NCBI GenBank assembly: GCA_036924085.1
Contig: JAVGWX010000013.1
Span: 45,689,175-45,753,174 of the forward strand
Length of the DNA: 64,000 bases
From: Ariolimax columbianus
Lineage: Eukaryota; Mollusca; Gastropoda; Stylommatophora; Arionidae
Direction of reading: 5' to 3'
The notes under the pieces were generated by a model. That model did no database searches. It was not told the origin of the DNA and worked only from the letters and a program-made list of their open reading frames with translations. Position numbers and translations under genes: made by a program. Every line of letters starts with the position of its first letter. Position 1 is the stretch's first letter. Shown here one piece after another: positions 20,425 through 31,930 of the stretch.

Positions 20425-21245
20425 AACTTCTTCTTACTCGATCAGTTGTTGCTGTGCTGCTAGTCCGGTGAGGTTCATGGAGGAGACTTGGTTTCAGGTC
20501 TTGGCCAGTCCACCACATCTTTTCGAGCTTAGTTGCTCCCCCCTCGGACCAGACTGCATCTCTTTGGTCTGCATAGGTGGGGCAGTCCTGCAGAATGTGC
20601 TCTGGTGTTTGCTTGTGTACTTCACAATCCCGGTGGTTGTGTCTCTAAGACCCGTTCTGTGTAGGTGGGCATGGAGTCTATAACGTCCCGTTCTGTGTAG
20701 GTGGGCCTCGATTCTATAATGTCCCGTTCTGTGTAGCTGGGCCCTTAGTCTATAATGTCCCGTTCTGTGTAGCTGGGCCTTTAGTCTATAATGTTCCATT
20801 CTGTGTAGCTGAGCCTTTAGTCTATAATGTCCCGTTCTATGTAGCTGGGCCTTTAGTCTATAATGTCCCGTTCTGTGTAGCTGGGCCTTTAGTCTATAAT
20901 GTCCCGTTCTGTGCAGGTGGGCTTTTAGTCTATAATGTCCCGTTCTGTGCAGGTGGGCATTTAGTCTATAATGTCCCGTTTAGTGTAGGTGGGCCTTTAG
21001 TCTATAATGTCCCGTTCTGAGACTGGCGATCTTTACGTGCTCATCTCTGCCAAGTATGTATATGTTGTCATTGTCTGGCTTATATTCTTTGTGCTGGTCT
21101 CTCCATTCCGTCCTCGTGGATCGTTTGATGAATGTCTGTGCTTCTGTTTAGCTATGTGGATAGCGATCCTGCGTGCCGCCGCTTCCGGCTTTTGGGAACT
21201 AATCTGTATGGCAATATTAGATGACTTGTAATGTGTATTTTGAAG
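20425..21245 (-). pseudogene. RNase H-type retroelement RH-I, copy I1, with internal repeat expansion
   Basis: Minus strand: SGGTQDRYPHS, FIKRSTRTEWRDQHKEY, IASLRTGHYRLKAHL, then the tandem 12-residue repeat, then CEVHKQTPEHILQDCPTY, DAVWSEGGATKLEKMW and a stop. It ends CTGATCGAGTAAGAAGAAG. It resembles I2 at 44.1-44.6 kb. The RNase H catalytic part is truncated. Confidence 0.75.
20651..21020 (-). repeat. 36-bp tandem repeat, about 10 copies, coding in I1
   Basis: The unit encodes TGHYRLKAQLHR in frame. Ten units plus a partial one, nearly all exactly 36 bp. It is the conserved post-RNase H motif RTGH.RL..HL amplified. Confidence 0.9.
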
Positions 21246-21417
21246 ACATGTGCTCCATAGGGTACTAAACAAGCTGTGATTGATTTGATTTATTAAAGAA
21301 TTGAAATTAATAATGATCACATAATGACACAATAAATCAGGTTACTCGTCCTCACAACGGATAGCGGGCATAAATTGATAGATCAGATAAATCTAGAAAT
21401 TGAATCTAGTTAACATA

Positions 21418-22215
21418 ACTTAACTTAACGTGTTTATACTGGCTTAGAAGACCCTGCAGAGTCTTGTATACAACCAGTTTCATTTACATCAACCTGCTCT
21501 AAAAGCTTTGCGCATCCAATTTATTCTTAAATGCATTAACCGACCCTGCTTCCACTACCTCCTCTGGCAATGCATTCCAAACATTCACCACTCTCTGACT
21601 AAAATTATATTTCCTAATATCTGATCTGGACTTCTCTTTAGTCAGATTGCAGCTATTCCCTCTTGATATTGTGGGTGGCTGTATTTAAAAAAAAATTGTT
21701 ATAGTCTAATTTATCCATTCCTCTGATCATCTTATAAACCTGTATTAAGTCACCACGAATTCTTCTCTTTTCTAGACATCGTAGGCCTGTTTTTCTGAGT
21801 TTTTCCTCGTAACTGTAATTATGGAATCCCACTATCAGCTTTGTCGCTCTTTTTTGTATTCTTTCCAGTATGTTTATATCCCCCTATGATAAGGACTCCA
21901 CACCCGTACACAGTACTCCAATCTAGGTCTAACTAATGCTTTATACAGTTTGACCATCACTTCCTTGCTCCTATGTTTAATAATTCTTTTTATCATACCT
22001 AACATTGCATTTGCTTTTTTCAATGCTACCTTAACTTGCTCACTCACCTTACCTGTATGATCTATTATAACCCCTAGGTCCCTTTCCTTATCTATCTTTC
22101 TAATATTTTTCTCGCCCATTCTGTAATTATGTTCCATATTGGATCTACCCATGTGGATGACTGTACATTTATCTACATTAAACTCCATTTGCCAGTTTAC
22201 TGACCATCGTTTGAC
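21418..22215 (-). pseudogene. CR1-like retroelement C, copy C2
   Basis: Minus strand from 22215: WSVNWQMEFNVDKCTVIHMG, RKIDKERDLGVIIDHTGK, VKLYKALVRPRLEYCVRVW, frameshift, then GDINMLERIQKRATKL, RGD..Q.YKMIRG and the 3' UTR ending TAAACACG(TTAAG)n. It is 5' truncated after the polymerase catalytic motif. Confidence 0.8.
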
Positions 22216-22405
22216 CTCAAATTTAAGCAAATCGAATTTTAAATATTATTATGTTTTATTTAAGTGGTCAGATGGGATAAGTCTTCGCACAGCTTGATAA
22301 AATATATGAACCTGTCTTAAGATGATTCTTAAGATGATGTGGTTCAAGTAAAGAACAAAAGTCAAGTGTATGGATGGGACAATACAGTCAAAGTCATAAG
22401 TGACT

Positions 22406-23109
22406 ACAAGTAACCACCTACAAGAACAAGAGGGCATAGCTACAACCACCTACAAGAACAAGAGGGCATAGCTACAACCACCTATAAGAACAAGAGGGCA
22501 TAGCTACAACCACCTACAAGAACAAGAGGGCATAGCTACAACCACCTACAAGAACAAGAGGGCATAGCTACAACCACCTACAAGAGGGCATAGTTACAAC
22601 CACCTACAAGAACAAGAGGGCATAGCTACAACCACCTACAAGAACAAGAGGGCATAGCTACAACCACCTACAAGAACAAGAGGGCATAGCTACAACCACC
22701 TACAAGAACAAGAGGGCATAGCTACAACCACCTACAAGAACAAGAGGGCATAGCTACAACCACCTACAAGAACAAGAGGGCATAGCTACAACCACCTACA
22801 AGAACAAGAGGGCATAGCTACAACCACCTACAAGAACAAGAGGGCATAGCTACAACCACCTACAAGAACAAGAGGGCATAGCTACAACCACCTACAAGAA
22901 TAAGAGGGCATAGCTACAACCACCTACAAGAATAAGAGGGCATAGCTACAACCACATACAAGAATAAGAGGGCATAGCTACAACCACCTACAAGAATAAG
23001 AGGGCATAGCTACAACCACATACAAGAATAAGAGGGCATAGCTACAACCACCTACAAGAATAAGAGGGCATAGCTACAACCACCTACAAGAATAAGAGGG
23101 CATAGCTAC
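22406..23109 (+). repeat. 32-bp minisatellite, about 22 copies, derived from element C
   Basis: Unit ACCACCTACAAGAACAAGAG plus GGCATAGCTACA. The same words occur once in C5 (CACACAAGAACAAGAGGACATAGCTACAAG, near 58493-58523) just after the polymerase domain. One unit is 6 bp short. Rightmost units carry shared changes (AAGAATAAG), so the two ends homogenised separately. Confidence 0.9.
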
Positions 23110-23335
23110 AAATTAACTAAAGAAAGGTCCAGAATAGATATTGAGAAATATTTTTTAGTCAGAGAGTGGTGAATGCTTGGAATGCATTGCCGCAAGAAGT
23201 AGTAAAGGAAGGGACAATTAATGCATTTAAAAATTGATAGGATGCGCAAGAGTTTTAGAGCACGGAGATGTAAATGAAACTGGTTGTATACAGACTCTGC
23301 AGAGTCTTCTAAACCAGTATAAAGACAATAGGTTA
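23110..23335 (+). pseudogene. CR1-like retroelement C, copy C3, 3' end
   Basis: Continues directly from the minisatellite: ATTAACTAAAGAAAGGTCC, TTTTTTAGTCAGAGAGTGG, GCATTTAAAAATTGATAGG, and AGTCTTCTAAACCAGTATAA. The array and this tail are one element whose internal segment expanded. Confidence 0.8.
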
Positions 23336-24235
23336 ATATATTTAGTTGACAATGAAAATCTAAACTCGATATTGCAATGGAAAATTTCATTTTAGAAATT
23401 CTAAATTGTCATGTAAATGTCATATACAAAAACTGACAGTGTCATCTGGGACACATATTTTCTCATATTTTTGTTCCTTTTGAATTTACTTCAAAAAGAT
23501 TCATTGATAATTGCCTAAAATTTTTTTCATGTTTTAGGGGTCACTGTCTTTTGGTACAATTTTTCATAATATAAAATGAGAAAATATCCATTGTTTTTGT
23601 TTTGATTATTTGACTGCATTGTTTCCTTTCTCTTCTTCCATTCACGAACTTTTGTGATATAACAATAATCTACGTTATTGACAATAACTAATCTTTAATT
23701 GCTAAAATACTGTTATTTCTTTCATTGCGTACATCATAAATGATGGACAGAACCAAAGATGCAGCAGTAAAAAGTCAAGCTTACAGCAGCCAGGGACTCA
23801 TAGAGGACTGCTTGAATTAGGGTGATCTATAACTAAACAAGATGCCACCTCCAAGTGGTGGCACTAGAAACACCTGCAAAGATGCTACCTGGCTAAGAGA
23901 TTAAGGATTGAAATGAAAAGTTAAAGCCGGTCCCTAAAATGTGTTGAAATCATATGTGTTGCTCTGAGAGGCGCAGGTACCAAAGCCATGCTATTATATG
24001 CGACATATTGCAACATACATCAAATTCAGGACCAACGCCAAAGAAAAAGATTGATGGACAAATAAAAACACTGACAGGAAAATATATACAAGAAAATTGA
24101 TTTCTTAAAGACGTCAGAAGTTTGCTTAGCAACAAAAAGAGTATTTGAAAATATTTGTATAACATTTTCATGAAGTATTAAATTAACCAGTTCCAGAATA
24201 TCCTTCAGACACTCAATCGGTTAATTGTATGAAGC
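23336..24235. other. Unassigned AT-rich intronic sequence
   Basis: No gene or known repeat recognised. Confidence 0.35.
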
Positions 24236-24239
24236 CAGC

Positions 24240-24925
24240 TTGAAATCTGGAAGGCTATATAGCTTGTAATTCAAGATAAAGATATCCACCAAGAAAACAT
24301 AGTATTCCTAACTGATGCCGCGTCAGTATTAGCAGCGCTAAAACAACACAAAGATGAAGATCTCGAGCAATGTATGTTCTCCCTGACAACTCTCAGCAGA
24401 ACACATAATGTTGGTAATACAGTGGATCTCATCCCACTGCAATATTGAAGGCAACGAAGCTGCAGACAAACTAGCAAAGAGTGGAGGAGCATCCCCACAA
24501 ACAGACGAGTATCACAACAAATGAGGCTAAGACCGTAATTAAAACCAACTTCAGGGTAAAATGGGCTGATCAACACCCCGACTTCCGAAAAGAAGACAGC
24601 TACTATAACTTAACTAGAGAAGAACAAGTTATCATCTTCAGACTGAGAACTGGGCATAACAGACTAAAGGGTCATCTTTACAACAAAATCAGGATTTGAG
24701 GATTGGGACAGATGACAGGTGCCCATGTGGGGAGCATATCATGACCGTGGAACACATCCTACAAAGCTGCACGCTCACGCAGGAAAAGAGAGAACAATAC
24801 AGGCCTCGTGAGACAGATATGAGACAAAAGCTGTATGGAGATGAAACAGCCTTACAAACAACGGTGTCGTTTGAAAGAGAAACCAGAACCTTGATCTGAA
24901 GAGGAACGAAGAAGAAGAAGAAAAA
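24240..24925 (+). pseudogene. RNase H-type retroelement RH-B, copy B4
   Basis: Frameshifted RNase H (VFLTDAASVLAALKQHKDED, then HCNIEGNEAADKLAKSGGAS), FRVKWADQHPDFRKEDSYYN, FRLRTGHNRLKGHLYNK, DDRCPCGEHIMTVEHILQSC and the C-terminus. It ends AAGAGGAACGAAGAAGAAG. The LTDA Asp and EAAD Asp are present; the TDG part is missing through 5' truncation. Confidence 0.8.
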
Positions 24926-25044
24926 ACAGTTATACAGTTTAAATAGAGAAAAACACCGGCAGATTGAAAGAAAGACTAAGTAGTTTAATTACTGGAAAAC
25001 AAGGCGTCTGCAACGGAGCACAAATTATAGGGATAAGAGATTAA

Positions 25045-25490
25045 ACTGGATCATTTTAGATTATTTGAAAGAGGCCATAAATAAACAGTTGAGGAACGAG
25101 CAGGCAGGTTTTGACAAAACAGATTCTATGTTGACCAGATAACTCCGAATAATTGTTGACGTGTGTAGAGACTGGAATGCATAACTTTATATCGGATTCG
25201 TAAATTATGAGAAGACATTAAGTTTAGACAAGGAATCACTTTGTAAATTGCTCAGGAACTATTGAGTGCCCACGATGTTTAATTAAGAATAACTAGAGTT
25301 CTACATGAGAGAGAGCCTTCGGAGACCTTTGAGATAAGAACTTGGGTGAGACAGAGCTGCCTCTCATCTCCATTCCTCTTTCCCTTGGTTGTTGACTGGC
25401 TCATAAAGAACACGGCTTTTGCATATGAAAATGGTTGATTTGGTCGTGGCTGATGAATAGGCTCTTCTCTCTCATAACCACAACCAAGTG
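25045..25490 (+). pseudogene. Degenerate RTE-like polymerase core Q3
   Basis: Plus-strand pieces: LKEAINKQLRNEQAGF, a DQIT.LRIIV-like stretch, GFVNYEKTLSLDKESL, FEIRTWVRQSCLSSPFLFPL and VADE*ALLSHNHNQVQNG. These are the palm motifs of an RTE polymerase; the catalytic FADD has become VADE followed by a stop. Many frameshifts. Confidence 0.65.
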
Positions 25491-25539
25491 CAAAATGGGT
25501 TGACGAGGAGAATGCGAAGGAAGGATTGTAGTTATATTT

Positions 25540-26160
25540 ATATATAGCAGATGTTCAGGTTGGGGTTTCTCGGCTAGAATAAAAGACCGGATAGTTGCTG
25601 AACGAAGTGGCGCATACGAGACTACAATATCAAGTATGAGAATGGAGATGGAGGCGGTGACTTAAGCTCTGAGGTGGCTGTCTGGGACATCTTCAACAGA
25701 AGCAGTCATCGTGTCAGACTCCCAAACACTACTTCGGAAGGTGCAGAATGGGTGGCTACGATATGAGTGGATAGAAGCGCTAGAGACCTCAAAACTCCAG
25801 GGGCTGGTGTGGATTTACTGTCCTGGTCACGCCGGGGTTCCGGGCAACGAGCGAGCTGATTTTTTGGCGTCACACGCACCCATAAGAGGCACAGTGGACA
25901 TGGATAAAGGTGACATAGTGAATGTTATCAAGAACCAACTGCTGGAAAACTACACTGCTTTGGATGAGTCTGCAAGGCACAGGCTGCGGCACTTTGGAAT
26001 CAAATTAGAATTCAGTGGATCAGGGAACCCGAGAGGACGAAACAGGAACGTGTACAACCAACAGGCTACAGGCACCATCAGCATTCACATTTTGCGTCAT
26101 CTGTTGAGAGAGACTGAGCACCTATCGGTATGCCCGGAGTGCAGTAAAGTCGACTCCTAG
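25540..26160 (+). pseudogene. RNase H fragment RH-D, copy D1
   Basis: CSGWGFSARIKDRIVAERSG, MRMEMEAVT*ALRWL (stop at 25662-25664), VIVSDSQTLLRKVQNGWL, GLVWIYCPGHAGVPGNERAD and NQQATGTISIHILRHLLRET, ending CPECSKVDS. The RNase H pattern E...SDS...HAGV.GNE.AD is clear. It may belong to a different element from Q3. Its partner copy D2 lies at 53.8-54.6 kb. Confidence 0.75.
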
Positions 26161-26920
26161 AACAGAACAGAACATATGTTCTACACGGGTCAGTTAGTTG
26201 ATTTAATAGAGAAAAAAAAATATCGTTTGTATCCTGCTATAATATAGTGTGTACACTGGAAATGTTGTTTTAGTTTCAATATCATGATATCCTTGTATTC
26301 TGCTAACTGGAATAGAAAGGCAACTACTGCTGTGTTATGGTTCGCGGCTATCCATGCGAGGTGAGTAGTGACATCACTTCACAGGCTAGTTCAAGGGCGT
26401 GTTTGAAGCGACCAGTCATATTGTGTCTTCACTCACTTGAGGGGAACTTAAATACACACACAGACACAAACAGATACACAAACACACACACATCCACATA
26501 CACACACATTAATTTAATCATCAACCCCCCCCCCCCACCCCCCCCCCCCCCCCGAACTTCTCCTTTTCTTTACCGAGACAACGATTTATTTACTTCTGTC
26601 ATTCTTCTAACTATGCTGTTTGCAGAGATTTATATAGATGTTTCTTTGTAACAAACAGTAGCAACTGAATGCAGGGTGCATTACAAACTGTTGGTGATCC
26701 TTTTATAGTTGCTGGCTTTACACGGTCACACACATACACGCACAACTAAGACATAAATGTGTACATATGTATAGCTAATCTACTTATGTTTGTATCACTA
26801 CCAGGCCTTCCATCTCGTGTCTGTTACTTATGTCATTGATTGAATAAAACATATATGTACAGCTTGACAGTAATGTGTATTTGTATCAATAGCTGGACTG
26901 TAAGGTAACGAAACATTTAC

Positions 26921-26969
<49 letters not shown>

Positions 26970-28596
26970 ACCAAAAACATACTAGGGTAACGTATAGTTT
27001 CATGTTTACGTGTTTCAAATGTCCCATTACGGCCACGGTTATCTATCCAGCAGCAAACATGCACAACTGCCCATGATTGATGTTATTATAATGATGGTAG
27101 TGGACGCTCTGAGCTTGACGAAGGTCAGTGTAGCGTTTAGAAATGCGCAGCGAGAATAACAGTTGATAAATGATTTGTTAGAGAAAATGTATTATAACAA
27201 AAGTTCACATACCTTTGCTTACGTCTTGTTATTATCCAAATCTCAACAACCCATAAAATAACACACGTCTTTAGTATAAGAATCTTATATTTAAACCCTA
27301 CACATTACTCGGTATAGGATATCCGATTACCGAGACAACAGTTACACGGCCTAGTAGTGAACAATGTTCACATGGAGACTGTTTACATCGTCACAAGGGC
27401 AATGTATCCCGTACAACAAAGAAAGCCAATGAATGCTACTCTCATTTGGTTCCCTTTATACATCAAAGGATGATAATAAACAGATACAAAATTTACTCAA
27501 TTGTTTAATATTTCATCAAAGCAAATTTGAACCTATAGTTTTATGTAATGATAAAATTCAATTTTGACACACACTACTTTGATGTAAGTTATAACATTTA
27601 GTTGTATCTCATGTATTTGATTAAATTAATTTTGAAAACGATATACAAATAGTTGAAACCACAAGAGACACTGCTTCCACAGTTTGCAGCATATAAGTGA
27701 ACTCTAACATTACCATTGGCAACTACAGGACCCAGCTAGTGTTTGCGTTCTGTAGCCACTTGTCTAGCCCGTTCCGTGACTTCGACGCCTCCGTGCAGGT
27801 TCAAGGTTCAGCTCAGTGTAAGGATGCTACCTTACACAGGTAGATTGGGGTCAGGGCTGTTTCCTCCCCATATGTCATGTAAATAAGGCGACCACAAGCA
27901 AGAGAAATTTGGTCGGGTGGAAAATTAAAACCTTACATCCTACGTGCATACTCGCAACATGTACAGCCATGTGAATCTGCTACAGGGCCATAGATCACTC
28001 TTTCTAGGCGCTATTAAATTACCCCTAGACTGAGGGGAGACGCCCAAGGCAGGTTCTCTCTTGCGACTTTTTTACAACATTCAGGAAAAGGTAACTCTCG
28101 TTTTGTGTGTGTGTTGTGGTCATTTATGTGGTTGTAACCCTTTACACCGTTTAAAATAAATATCGTAACATTTTTTGTATTCTTTTAGTCTGAACAAAAA
28201 TTTGAATTAAAATATTCAAAACAATTTCAAATTTCCATCTTTCACATAATTAATGTAGATTATGTAAGGATATTTCAAACATATTACATTTACTGCAGAC
28301 ATCTCTACGAATCTCTTTTTATCTAAAACTAGCATCTTGAAAGTACAAGAAAATAATGAATTAGATCTTGGAACTAAATGTCAAAATGGAATAATTGTTT
28401 AATGAGTAAAGTTGCAGATACAAATGTAGTTGGTTCCCAAAGATGCACAACAAGGTACTAGGAAACAAAGCCATAACGTTATAAGACCACAGAACATGTA
28501 TGTAGAGCACATATAACGTTGTTAGGGGAAATGCTTCTCGTACAGGATTCGTTTCGATGTGTAGATGGATAATTTATTGGTTGCAAGGGAAGGCAT

Positions 28597-28641
<45 letters not shown>

Positions 28642-28812
28642 AACGAATTGGTTCTCATAAGCAATGAAACCTCTAACACTTCATTACTAACATTATTGAT
28701 TAAATGTACCTCCTTGTGATAAGTAAGGCAACAAATCGAGAAATTAAACGACTCATCCCCACCTCACAACAGCTAAGATCCCTCACAGAGAGGTGTCTAA
28801 TACAATCATCAC

Positions 28813-28858
<46 letters not shown>

Positions 28859-29176
28859 GATTGTTATACAACTATGTTTAATTTCATAAACTCACGATTA
28901 TTTAGATAGCGAGTTGACAAAGTTTACATCCTTACAATATTTTCCTTGACATCATTTCTAATATAATCAATAGTTGTTTGTTGGGCGGACGGTTGGTAGT
29001 TTTGTCAGGTCAGGCTGTTGTTCCTCAGCTCTGCTCGTCCGTGTTGTTTTGTTGTGCTTTAACTAGTGATGGACGGCGAACATTGGAATGTCCTAGGTCA
29101 CCCCAACAGTTCATGTTTGTCTGCTGTTAGTTGTCTGGGCAGAATGTTGGGGGAACAGACAAACGAGATGATTAAA

Positions 29177-29213
<37 letters not shown>

Positions 29214-29339
29214 TGCACTGCTCTGTTCATTAATCGGTGCAGAATTAAAGATGTATGGTAAATAATGACGGAGAGAAAATTTAAAGGAAATCTCGTAGTA
29301 GTCACTGCTGTCGAGGATAAAGTGTTAGACCCTTCTAGG
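26161..29339. other. Intron 1-2 sequence with microsatellites
   Basis: About 3.2 kb between exons 3 and 2 without a gene. It holds a CA-rich stretch (26455-26510), a poly-C run (26526-26553), (AT)n at 26928-26966, (GA)n at 28598-28638, (CT)n at 28814-28856 and (GA)n at 29180-29208. No coding motif seen. Confidence 0.6.
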
Positions 29340-29480
29340 TCTCATTTTTTAAAAGCTTTTATTTAAATTGACAAGACCGTTGCCCGTTTGCGTGGACTTT
29401 CTCCTATATTAACCAACTTCCCCGTAACCAAAAGAGCTGAAATATTGTACACGGTATAGTGGCACCTATTATTCTACCAA
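29340..29480 (+). repeat. N family, copy N1 (uninterrupted reference for N2)
   Basis: TTTTTTAAAAGCTTTTATTT, then CCGTTGCCCGTTTGCGTG and ATTAACCAACTTCCCCGTAA. The same order occurs in N2 (54808-54890 plus 55191 onwards). Class unknown. It is followed by a 47-bp duplication containing GCTGAAATATTGTACACGGT. Confidence 0.6.
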
Positions 29481-29609
29481 TGGCTGAAATATTGTACACG
29501 GTCTAGGGGCACCTGTTAATCTATCAAATTTAGATGGATCCTGGATAGATCATTTATAAGTTTCTACCAAAAAGCGTTATTTTTTTCTATTTAACTATTA
29601 TATATAAAT

Positions 29610-29990
29610 ATGTTAAATTCCACCATCTGGTGAGGTCTACATGTTGTTATCCCACAGCTGCTGAGCAAGCCTGCTCTTGGCAGCCCAATGCCATTCTTAT
29701 ATAAATACAAGTCTTCTTCGGTTGTTTCACTGCTCCGTACAATGTATCGGCAATTGTCGGCAGTGTTTGTAAGAATCTTTTCCTTATGTCCACAAGCGCC
29801 TTGCACTCAACGAGTAGGTGTCGAACTGTTGCATCAGGATGAGAGCAATGTTTGCACAATGGCAGGTGATGGGGATTGATGCGGTTCAAGTGATTATTTA
29901 CTATGGTGTGCCCTGTTCGCAATTGAAAGATGAGACTTTGATCTCTTCTATGTAGTTTTTGTTATGTCATCATTACTTTTTGGCTGTGAA
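29610..29990 (-). pseudogene. RNase H-type retroelement C-terminus RH-L
   Basis: Minus strand: QLRTGHTIVNNHLNRINPHH, CKHCSHPDATVRHLLVECKA, RKRFLQTLPTIADTLYGAV and a C-terminal tail. The R(T/I)GHT..N.HL...C..C......HLL.EC signature is the segment after RNase H in R1/I-type elements. The RNase H itself is not readable upstream. Confidence 0.7.
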
Positions 29991-30929
29991 ATTTCGCTAA
30001 ATACACTGCGACTTGTTGCTCCAGTCGCCCCTCCCCATGTTTATCAAATTGTCCTATACGGGAGATGCTTTGTAAATGTTGTTCTGGCCGGGGGTGGGGT
30101 TGAGGATGAACTCTCAATACCAACTATAGGCTTCCATGGCGTACGTCTCATTTAGACTGACAATAAAGTACATCTCCTGGCCTTCGCGCAAGCCTGGGAG
30201 CTGAATATGGAGACCCTGGGTTGTCTAATCTGCAGGATCCCCCTTTCGGCATCACCTGTATAATCCAGAGGAATGCAGAGCATGATAATTTGGCACAAGC
30301 TCAGCTGAAGGAGATGCCGGAATGAGTTAGGAATTTTGAAAACATCCGCTTTAGGGGCTACCACTCCGGATTTTTTATCTGGGTTCTCCCGTAGCTCTAC
30401 TCTCTCCCGAGGTTTCCACAAAGCAGTAGAGTCGTTGCTCGCAGATGCTAGTTACTCGAGACATCCGATGATACTCTCATCGTCTCAGAACTAGCCAGCA
30501 CTCCCTGGGACGTGTGTGAGTTTAAAATCAGAGTCCCGTCTCTCCTAGGCGAACTGCCTGAACAGACTAACAAGCTTCGTCTACCCGGATTTACAATCAA
30601 AGTTTACCTTCTCCTAGATTGACCACCAAACAAGGCTAATGAGCCCAATCTTCCCGCCCAGTTATTGAGCGGGGTACTCGATCGCGCCCCATAGCAGGCT
30701 CTATAAGAAAAAGGGGATCCCTCATTGAAGGTGCTGCTGGGAGCATAATAATGTAGGAGAAGACATTGGCATGGAAACTCCTGCCCGTCAAGCCGAACAG
30801 TGAATGCAGCGAGGATCCAGAAGCGCACAAAGAAAAACAAACCACGATGACTACCAGACGAGCTATCGTTACCTCTATGGTTACTTCCACTGCATAGTAC
30901 ACCATCACATGACATCTACATACCCTTAC
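29991..30929. other. Unassigned intronic sequence
   Basis: About 940 bp between RH-L and exon 2. I see no known element. Confidence 0.35.
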
Positions 30930-31268
30930 CTTCAAGCCTTCTACAATGGTAAACGTTACAGCAATTCCCAGGAAGCCCTGTTGCGATGCGAACAAGCTGC
31001 GCAGAGTAACCTGACGCACAAACTGGTACCTCACACGTAGAAGCGTTGCACAGACAATATGAAGTCTGTTCTGGCAAGTGTAAGTAGTTGTTGTCACTTC
31101 TGCCATGGTTGTCTAAGTAGATGGTGTCTGTGTTACTGTTTTCATTGGTGTTGGGATTGCTGAATTTGCTTCTTCGGTTTACTTCCGACGTTGTCAAGAA
31201 CGAATCAGGAGGACACAGCTTTGGTTCGTGAGCGGGTGGACAGTTGTCATGACAGAGAAATTCTGGAC
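30930..31268 (-). CDS. CRIM1-like exon 2: first cysteine block with Asn-rich linker
   Basis: 339 bp: two bases, 112 codons, one base. The acceptor is TTCTTCTACAAG/GT at 31269/31268 and the donor GAAG/GTAAGG at 30930/30929. Joining to exon 1 gives ...GICIG-PEFLCHDNC. It contains CPPDSF, then a linker of about 40 residues rich in Asn and Ser, then CLCNASTC, CEVPVC and PGNCCNVYHC. This matches the first cysteine block after IGFBP in CRIM1, whose second half ends in a CC..(Y/F)EC motif. The middle CC motif found in the vertebrate block (GECC) is absent and replaced by the linker. No stop or frameshift. Confidence 0.78.
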
Positions 31269-31304
31269 CTTGTAGAAGAAAAATGCAATTTGAAAAAGTT
31301 GCAA

Positions 31305-31555
31305 TGATTTTAAAAGTGACTAAAGAGAGTTGTGGCTGGAATGAGAGGACTATTACCGTTGTCACAATTAAAGCTTGTCCTTAAAAGTGACTAAATAGAG
31401 TTGTATCTGGAATGAGAGGACTATTACCGTTGTCACAATTAAAGCTTGTCCTTAAAAGTGACTAAATAGAGTTGTATCTGGAATGAGAGGAATATTACTG
31501 CTGTCACCATTAAAGCTTGTAATTAAATGTAATTAAAGAGAGTTGTGCTTTAGAC
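31305..31555 (+). repeat. 71-bp tandem repeat, about 3.5 copies, upstream of exon 2
   Basis: Unit begins TTAAAAGTGACTAAATAGAG; copies start near 31310, 31381 and 31452, and a diverged one follows. The array ends about 40 bp from the exon 2 acceptor. Confidence 0.85.
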
Positions 31556-31749
31556 CGGCAATCTATTCTTGTAAAAAAAACACAATTGCAATTATAATCA
31601 GCTACTGCACAAGCTCGGAAAGAAGCTTTCTCCAAATCACCAGCTGCAGCTGTTAAATCACCAGCTGCAGCTGTTGTTGTTCCTCGTAATGCTATTTGTA
31701 CTTGAGTTAAGTAATCTTGAGAACTTTCTTTTGGACAGGTTACATCGGC

Positions 31750-31930
31750 TCTTCTCGCATAATGAGACATCCTTCATAATGTAGACCAGACTTCTCCTGG
31801 CTGTAGTGCAGTCCCAGGCGCCTCAGTAAGCTTACCACTAATGGAATCATAGTGCCGATCCCCATCTCGTTATCCATTCTGCCATGAAACAGTCTATTTG
31901 TAAGGAGAACTGCTTGGAAATGAGGCATGT
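31750..31930 (-). repeat. Degenerate M family copy M4
   Basis: GATCCCCATCTCGTTATCC, CTGCCATGAAACAGTCTATT and TTTACCTGACCC keep the order of the M2 copy (GATCACGTCGACACC, CTGCCATGAAAATAGCCCG, TTGCCTGACC). It runs straight into the minisatellite that follows. Confidence 0.45.

Noticed and set aside
22406..23109. CRISPR-like array of 32-bp repeats
   Set aside because: Units are directly contiguous without spacers and match the coding sequence of element C.
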